Shown here in pieces: positions 7,732 to 12,038 of a stretch of DNA of 12,038 nucleotides (positions are counted from its first letter, which is position 1; every line of letters begins with the position of its first letter). The stretch comes from BPIH01 sp042408535 (lineage in GTDB: Bacteria; Chloroflexota; Limnocylindria; Limnocylindrales; CSP1-4). The stretch lies in NCBI GenBank assembly GCA_042408535.1, contig JBHORA010000034.1:1-12038 (forward strand), in the 5' to 3' direction. The position numbers were made by a program, and so were the translations under genes. The notes below the pieces were generated by a model. The model saw nothing but the letters and a program-made list of their open reading frames with translations. It was not told the DNA's origin and ran no database searches.

Positions 7732-9942
7732 ATGCGCTACGTCTACGACTGCGACGAACGCCTCGATCTCGACCTCGAAGGTCGAAAGCGACTCCTCGGC
7801 GGCAAGGCAGCGAACCTCTCGATCATGGCCGTCGAGCTCGGCCTTCCGGTGCCGCCGGCCTTCACGATCTCGACCGAAGCCTGCCGCGCCTACCTCGAGC
7901 GGGGCTGGCCGGAGGGCCTCGAGGCCGAGATCCGGGAACACATGGCCCGCATGGAGGCTCGGGTCGGGCATCGCTTCGGCGATCCGGCCGATCCGCTCCT
8001 CGTCTCCGTTCGCTCCGGGGCACCGGTCTCGATGCCGGGGATGATGGACACGATCCTCAACCTCGGTCTGAACGAGGCGACGATGGAGGGGCTGGCGGCC
8101 CGCTCCGGCGACCCTGCGTTCGCGGCGAACTGCCGGGCGCGCTTCGAGGCGATGTACCGCGACATCGTGGGCGTCGACGTCGTCCCCGACGATCCCTGGC
8201 TCCAGCTCCGGGGCGCCATCGAGGCCGTCTTCCGCTCCTGGAACAGCGAGCGGGCCCGGGCCTACCGCCGCCGCGAGGGGATCCCCGACGATCTCTGCAC
8301 GGCAGTCACCGTCCAGGCCATGGTCTTTGGGAACCGGGGGGCGAACTCCGGCACCGGCGTTCTCTTCACCCGCAACCCGGCGACCGGCGAACCCGTCCTC
8401 TACGGCGACGTCATGTTCGACGCCCAGGGCGAGGACGTCGTCGCCGGAACCCACCGGACGGAGCCGATCGCCGTCCTCGAGACCCGCCTACCCGAGGTCG
8501 CCCGGGAGCTCTCCGAGTACGCCCGACGCCTCGAGCACCACTACCGCGATCTCTGCGACATCGAGTTCACCATCGAGGACGGTCGCCTCTGGCTCCTCCA
8601 GTGCCGGGTCGGGAAGCGAAGCCCCCAAGCAGCCCTTCGGATCGCCGTCGACATGGCGACCGATCCCGACTTCCCGCTCACGCGCGAGGAAGCCGTCCGC
8701 CGGGTCGCCCACCTCCTCGTCGATCCGCCTCGCCGGACCGTCGAGCGGCGCCACGCCGGGCCGCCCCTCACCCGCGGCCTCGGGGCTTCACCTGGGGTCG
8801 CTTCGGGCGCCGTCGCGACGACACCCGAAGCGGCCGTCGCGGCCGCCGAGGCCGGCCGATCGGTCATCCTCGTCCGACCCGAGACGTCGCCCGATGACGT
8901 CCACGGGATGGCGCGGGCGGCGGGCATCCTCACCGCCACCGGCGGCCTCGCGAGTCACGCCGCCGTCGTCGCCCGCGGTTGGGGGATCCCCGCCGTCGTC
9001 GGCTGTTCGGACCTCGTCGTCGGGGACGGCGTCGTCACCATCGGCGGCCAGACCTTCCGCGAGGGCGACCAGATCACCATCGACGGGACGACCGGCGAGA
9101 TCTTCGCCGGTGCCGTGGCCGGCGAGAGCGAGATCGTCCCCGAGGCGGTCACCCTCCTGGCCTGGGCCCAGGAGCTCGGGGTCGACCTCGCGGCCGCCGC
9201 CGCTGCAGCACCGGCATCGGGTGCCCCGCTGCCGTCGAACGGGGCTGACGCGGGGGCGGCGACCCTGACCGCCACGACCGCCGTCGAGGTCGTCCCCCCT
9301 CCGGGCCCCGAGGGGAGCGCGGGCCCGGGGCGGGACGACGTCCTCCGAGCCCTCCTCATCAAGGGCTTCGCCACCCCGGAGGGCCTCGCCGAGGCCTTCT
9401 CGGTGCCCCGGGAGACGGTGGCCTCCCTCCTCGACCGGCTCGTCGCCGACGGGCTCGTTGCCCTCGCCGCGGGGTCCTTCCGCCTGACCGGCGACGGCAG
9501 GAGTGTCGCCGTCGAGGGGATCGCCGCCGAGCGAGCGCGCCTCGGGCCAGAGGCCGCCGCAGCCGCCATCGAGGCCTTCGCCGCCCTCGACCGGCGGATG
9601 AAGGAGACCGTCACCGCTTGGCAGATGCGGGAGGTCGACGGGCAGCAGGTCCTGAACGACCACAGCGACGCCGACTACGACGCCGCCGTTCTCGCCCGCC
9701 TCGCCGACCTCCACCGCGACGCCGTCGCCTGGCTCGGCCCCCTGGCCGAGGCCGTTCCGTCGCTCCGGGGTTACGTCTCGCGCCTCGAGCGAGCGAACGA
9801 GGCCATCGAGGCCGGCGACCACCGCTACGTCGCCTCGCCCCGGGTGGACAGCTACCACAGCGTCTGGTTCGAGCTCCACGAGCACCTCATCCTCCTCGCC
9901 GGTCGGAGCCGCGCCGAGGAGGTCGCCGCCGGTCGGGCGTAG
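7732..9942 (+). CDS. Pyruvate phosphate dikinase-like protein without PEP barrel, fused to a C-terminal winged-helix region
   Basis: 736 residues. Residues 1-335 are the PPDK ATP-grasp domain with G-G-K-A-A-N-L (Lys25), S-V-R-S-G-A (Arg94), M-P-G-M-M-D-T, G-T-G-V-L-F-T-R-N-P, D-I-E-F (Glu278) and L-Q-C-R (Gln290, Arg292). Residues 345-455 are the phosphohistidine swivel, G-G-L-A-S-H-A-A-V-V-A-R with His409. Relative to classical PPDK the ATP domain is about 45 residues shorter, but the catalytic residues remain. The 350-residue PEP/pyruvate barrel is absent. Instead there is an Ala/Pro/Gly-rich linker (about 485-533), a winged-helix-like segment (534-595) and a helical tail with N-D-H-S-D-A-D-Y-D and W-F-E-L-H-E-H-L-I motifs. 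Ala407 replaces the Thr that PPDK regulatory proteins phosphorylate. It should form phosphohistidine from ATP, but the acceptor is unknown. It may phosphorylate a substrate, or be a phosphorylation-linked regulator. No in-frame stop or Met start splits the two halves. GGGAGGAG (7715-7722) supports the start. Confidence 0.88.
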   Translation: MRYVYDCDERLDLDLEGRKRLLGGKAANLSIMAVELGLPVPPAFTISTEACRAYLERGWPEGLEAEIREHMARMEARVGHRFGDPADPLLVSVRSGAPVSMPGMMDTILNLGLNEATMEGLAARSGDPAFAANCRARFEAMYRDIVGVDVVPDDPWLQLRGAIEAVFRSWNSERARAYRRREGIPDDLCTAVTVQAMVFGNRGANSGTGVLFTRNPATGEPVLYGDVMFDAQGEDVVAGTHRTEPIAVLETRLPEVARELSEYARRLEHHYRDLCDIEFTIEDGRLWLLQCRVGKRSPQAALRIAVDMATDPDFPLTREEAVRRVAHLLVDPPRRTVERRHAGPPLTRGLGASPGVASGAVATTPEAAVAAAEAGRSVILVRPETSPDDVHGMARAAGILTATGGLASHAAVVARGWGIPAVVGCSDLVVGDGVVTIGGQTFREGDQITIDGTTGEIFAGAVAGESEIVPEAVTLLAWAQELGVDLAAAAAAAPASGAPLPSNGADAGAATLTATTAVEVVPPPGPEGSAGPGRDDVLRALLIKGFATPEGLAEAFSVPRETVASLLDRLVADGLVALAAGSFRLTGDGRSVAVEGIAAERARLGPEAAAAAIEAFAALDRRMKETVTAWQMREVDGQQVLNDHSDADYDAAVLARLADLHRDAVAWLGPLAEAVPSLRGYVSRLERANEAIEAGDHRYVASPRVDSYHSVWFELHEHLILLAGRSRAEEVAAGRA

Positions 9943-9950
9943 GGAGGAGG
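9943..9950 (+). promoter_or_regulatory. Strong ribosome binding site for the short-chain dehydrogenase
   Basis: GGAGGAGG begins immediately after the stop codon of the PPDK-like gene and lies 8 bases before the ATG at 9959. It supports the start and indicates tight coupling of the two genes. Confidence 0.8.
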
Positions 9951-9958
9951 ACGTCGAG

Positions 9959-10732
9959 ATGCCCCTGAACGGTCGCCGCATCGTCGTCACCGGCGCCTCG
10001 AGCGGCCTCGGCGCCCACACCGTCCGCCTCCTCGTCGAGCGCGGCGCCCACGTCCTCGCCGCTGCCCGTCGTGAGGAACGTCTCGGCCGCCTCCTCGCCG
10101 ATCTCGCCGGCGGACCCGGTCGGCTCGTCACCTGCCGGGCCGACGTGACGGTCGAGGCCGACGTCCAGGCCATGATCGCCACCGCCGTCGAGACCTTCGG
10201 AGGGATCGACGTTCTCGTCAACAACGCCGGGAGCGAGACCCAGGGTCCGATCGACGTCCTCTCCGACGACGCCTTCGAGGCGATGTTCCGGGCCAACGTC
10301 CAGAGCATTGTCCGCTGCGTCCGGGCCGCCCTCCCGGCCCTCCGGGCGAGTCGGGGGATGGTCATCAACCTCGGCTCGACGGTCGTCTCGCGGCCGCCCC
10401 GGGGCCGCTTCGGCTACGTGGCGACGAAGGGGGCGGTCGAGGCGATGAGCCGGGCCCTCGCCGTCGACCTGGGCCGCGACGGGATCCGGGTCAACGTCAT
10501 CCGGCCCGGCATCATCCCCTCCGAGCTCCGGGGCAGGACGGAGGACGAGGAGCGGGCGCTCTTCGAGGCGGGGGCTGTCTTCGCCCGCCAGGCGCTCTCC
10601 GTCGTCGGCCATGGACGCGATGTCGCCGAGGCGATCGCCTGGCTCGCCGGCGACGGCGGTCGCTTCGTCACCGGTGCCGTCATCGACATCGACGCGGGCT
10701 ACACCCTCGGCGTCGTCGACTCGACGGGCTGA
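9959..10732 (+). CDS. Short-chain dehydrogenase/reductase (SDR), classical type
   Basis: 257 residues, the standard length of a classical SDR. The N-terminal cofactor loop is T-G-A-S-S-G-L-G (11-18). N-N-A-G (88-91) stabilises the central sheet. The catalytic residues are Ser140, Tyr153 and Lys157 (Y-V-A-T-K), with the normal 13-residue Ser-Tyr spacing. The C-terminal V-T-G-A-V-I-D-I-D-A-G-Y-T stretch is also typical. It should interconvert an alcohol and a ketone with NAD(P). It starts 16 bases after the PPDK-like gene and is the last gene of the + strand group; beyond it the genes run the other way. The substrate cannot be read from sequence. Its place beside an alcohol dehydrogenase and Mo hydroxylase suggests a catabolic step on the same compound. 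Confidence 0.94.
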   Translation: MPLNGRRIVVTGASSGLGAHTVRLLVERGAHVLAAARREERLGRLLADLAGGPGRLVTCRADVTVEADVQAMIATAVETFGGIDVLVNNAGSETQGPIDVLSDDAFEAMFRANVQSIVRCVRAALPALRASRGMVINLGSTVVSRPPRGRFGYVATKGAVEAMSRALAVDLGRDGIRVNVIRPGIIPSELRGRTEDEERALFEAGAVFARQALSVVGHGRDVAEAIAWLAGDGGRFVTGAVIDIDAGYTLGVVDSTG

Positions 10733-10736
10733 GGCA

Positions 10737-10762
10737 GCCCGCCGCCCCGACGGGTAGCGGGC
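10737..10762. terminator. Candidate hairpin terminator between convergent genes
   Basis: GCCCGC (10737-10742) pairs with GCGGGC (10757-10762), and inside it CCC (10746-10748) pairs with GGG (10752-10754) around a GAC loop. It starts 5 bases after the SDR stop codon and 60 bases from the end of the convergent ABC transporter gene, so it could serve both directions. There is no T-run on either side, which makes a standard intrinsic terminator doubtful. The remaining bases to 10821 hold nothing I recognise. Confidence 0.35.
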
Positions 10763-10821
10763 CCCGGACGAGCCTCCCTGGCGCCCACGCGTCGCTCGCG
10801 GCAGCGCCCCGGGTCCGCACT

Positions 10822-11790
10822 TCAGGCCGCCGCTTCGGCCGTACCCCCTCGGTCCTCCTCGACAGCGGCGACGAGGTGGCCCGGCTCGACTTCGACGAGG
10901 GACGGTTCGTCCCCGGCGCCCGCCGCACCTCTCCGCGGGGAGCGGAGGTCGTCCGGGGAGAACGAACGCGAACCGCCCGCCCAGCGCCCCGCCAGCTCCG
11001 CCTCGACCTCGGTCCAGCTCCGGTGGAGGTGTGGAACCGCGAGGAGGAGCCGCTGCGTGTAGGGATGCCGGGGGTTGGCGAAGACGAGCTCGGTCCGGCC
11101 CATCTCGACGATTCGGCCTCGCTGGAGGATGAGGGTCCGATCGCTGATGTAGTGGCCGAGGGCGAGATCGTGGGTGATGAAGAGGACCCCGAGCCCGCGA
11201 GCGCGGAGCTCCCCCAGGAGGTTGAGGACGTCGATCCGGGTACAGGCGTCGAGCATGCTGATGACCTCGTCGGCGACGAGGTATTCCGACTCGAGGACGA
11301 GAGCCCGAGCCAGGAGAAGACGCTGGAGCTGGCCGCCGCTCAGCTGGTGGGGGTATTTCCGAAGGACCTGACCGGCATCGAGACCGACCGCCCGGAGGGC
11401 CGCCGCCACGCGGCCCTCCCACTCCACGGTGGGTGTGCCGGCGAAGAAGGCCGAGCGGACGAGGTCGAAGACGTGGTCGACCTTGAAGATCGGGGTGTAG
11501 GAGCTGAAGGGATCCTGGAAGACCCCCTGGACCCGTCGGTAGTAGGCCTTCGACTCGCTGCCCCGAAGCGGAGCCACATCCGAACCGTCGAGGAGGATCC
11601 GTCCTCGCGTCGGGCGGCTCAGCCGGAGAAGGAGACGACCGATCGTCGACTTCCCGCTTCCACTCTCCCCGATGAGGGCGACAATCTCGCTCCGGCTGAG
11701 GCTGAAGCTGACATCTCGAACGGCGACGATGGCGCCGCTGCCGAAGGTACCGACGCGGTAGACCTTCGAGACCCGGTCGAGCTCGAGCAT
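10822..11790 (-). CDS. Peptide/nickel-type ABC transporter ATPase (DppF/OppF-like)
   Basis: 322 residues from the ATG at 11790. It powers import of a small peptide or similar solute by hydrolysing ATP at the inner membrane face. Visible: Walker A G-E-S-G-S-G-K-S-T (41-49), Q-loop Gln92, signature L-S-G-G-Q (150-154), Walker B with catalytic Glu175, H-loop His207, and the oligopeptide-transporter motif H-P-Y-T-Q-R-L-L. Walker B reads V-A-D-E-V-I-S-M-L-D rather than the common ADEPTSALD, but acidic residues are kept. The C-terminal tail keeps a V-E-V-E-P-G-H segment but has none of the cysteines common in this region. The ATG has AGGG 8 bases upstream; a GTG at 11799 overlapping the upstream stop (GTGA) is the alternative, adding three residues. 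An ATG at 11904 would run far into the upstream gene and is unlikely. Substrate unknown. Confidence 0.93.
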   Translation of the reverse strand: MLELDRVSKVYRVGTFGSGAIVAVRDVSFSLSRSEIVALIGESGSGKSTIGRLLLRLSRPTRGRILLDGSDVAPLRGSESKAYYRRVQGVFQDPFSSYTPIFKVDHVFDLVRSAFFAGTPTVEWEGRVAAALRAVGLDAGQVLRKYPHQLSGGQLQRLLLARALVLESEYLVADEVISMLDACTRIDVLNLLGELRARGLGVLFITHDLALGHYISDRTLILQRGRIVEMGRTELVFANPRHPYTQRLLLAVPHLHRSWTEVEAELAGRWAGGSRSFSPDDLRSPRRGAAGAGDEPSLVEVEPGHLVAAVEEDRGGTAEAAA

Positions 11791-11795
11791 CGCCG

Positions 11796-12038
11796 TCACC
11801 CTGCCTTCCAACAGGCGACCCAATGCCCGGCTTCGCGCTCGACGAACGGCGGCTCCTCGGAGCATTCCGGGCCGGCGAGGGGACAGCGGTCGCGAAACCG
11901 GCAACCTGTCGGCGGGTCGATGAGTGGCGGTGGCCCACCCGGGATGCCCGTAAGACGGCGCTCGACGTACCGAACCCCGACCTCAGGGAGGGATTGGAGG
12001 AGGAGCCGGGTGTACGGGTGTCGGGGCGCCTCGACGAG
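11796..12038 (-). CDS. Peptide/nickel-type ABC transporter ATPase (DppD/OppD-like), C-terminal 80 residues
   Basis: Reading the - strand from the window edge gives 80 codons ending in TGA at 11798-11796. The fragment begins in L-V-E-A-P and contains H-P-Y-T-R-L-L-L, the hallmark of the oligopeptide/dipeptide transporter C-terminal domain. A four-cysteine region follows: G-C-R-F-R-D-R-C-P-L-A-G-P-E-C (Cys46, 52 and 59 of the visible part) and V-A-C-W (Cys76). Such cysteines bind a 4Fe-4S cluster in some Dpp/Opp ATPases. The ATPase core lies beyond the window. The stop is only 5 bases from the ATG of the DppF-like gene, so the two ATPases are co-translated and probably form a heterodimer. Permease and binding-protein genes would be expected further right. 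Confidence 0.9.
   Translation of the reverse strand, partial: LVEAPRHPYTRLLLQSLPEVGVRYVERRLTGIPGGPPPLIDPPTGCRFRDRCPLAGPECSEEPPFVEREAGHWVACWKAG
11799..11802 (-). promoter_or_regulatory. Ribosome binding site choosing the DppF-like start
   Basis: On the - strand AGGG lies 8 bases before the ATG at 11790, a good spacing. The competing GTG at 11799 has only GGAAGG about 4 bases ahead of it, which is tight. This favours the ATG, moderately. Confidence 0.5.

Noticed and set aside
6523..8454. A 643-codon open frame on the - strand opposite the alcohol dehydrogenase and PPDK-like genes
   Set aside because: Same low-complexity acidic composition, no motif, and fully antisense to well-supported genes.
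9887..11938. A 683-codon open frame on the - strand across the SDR gene and the DppF-like gene
   Set aside because: Its product is Arg/Pro/Gly-rich and is a wrong-frame reading of the DppF-like gene, which has all ABC ATPase motifs in its own frame.

Overview
The window is dense, very GC-rich bacterial DNA (about 70% by eye). Most genes use C-ending codons (Leu mostly CTC, Val mostly GTC, Ile almost always ATC). Shine-Dalgarno sites are clear and ATGA start/stop overlaps are common. No phylogenetic marker is present. A GC-rich Chloroflexota or Actinobacteriota-like soil or sediment bacterium would fit, but that is a low-confidence guess. I see no tRNA, rRNA, CRISPR array, insertion sequence or phage gene.

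Bases 1-10732 hold nine genes on the + strand. The first is the 3' end of a phosphohistidine-domain phosphotransferase related to PEP synthase and rifampin phosphotransferase. After a 193-bp gap with overlapping inverted repeats comes an HprK-fold P-loop protein. Next is a three-subunit molybdenum hydroxylase of the xanthine dehydrogenase family, in the order FAD subunit, 2Fe-2S subunit, Mo-cofactor subunit, coupled by ATGA overlaps. It is followed by a cyclase-family metal hydrolase, a zinc-dependent medium-chain alcohol dehydrogenase, a pyruvate phosphate dikinase-like protein that has lost its PEP/pyruvate barrel and carries a C-terminal winged-helix region instead, and a short-chain dehydrogenase. 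Gaps from the HprK-like gene onward are 16-61 bp or overlaps, so 1072-10732 is probably one operon.

Bases 10822-12038 lie on the - strand and converge on that operon. They encode two ATPases of a peptide/nickel (Dpp/Opp)-type ABC importer: a complete DppF-like subunit and the C-terminal 80 residues of a DppD-like subunit. A GC-rich inverted repeat sits between the convergent units.

The + strand genes read as a catabolic or modification cluster for an unidentified, probably ring-containing substrate. The Mo enzyme would hydroxylate or dehydrogenate it, the cyclase-family enzyme could open an amide or lactam ring, and the two dehydrogenases would oxidise the products. The unusual part is that the cluster also holds two proteins able to carry phosphate on a histidine (one at each end), neither showing the PEP barrel downstream of its swivel domain, plus a non-canonical HprK-like protein. 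This suggests ATP-driven phosphorylation of a substrate or of a regulator is built into the pathway. The substrate cannot be deduced from this sequence.
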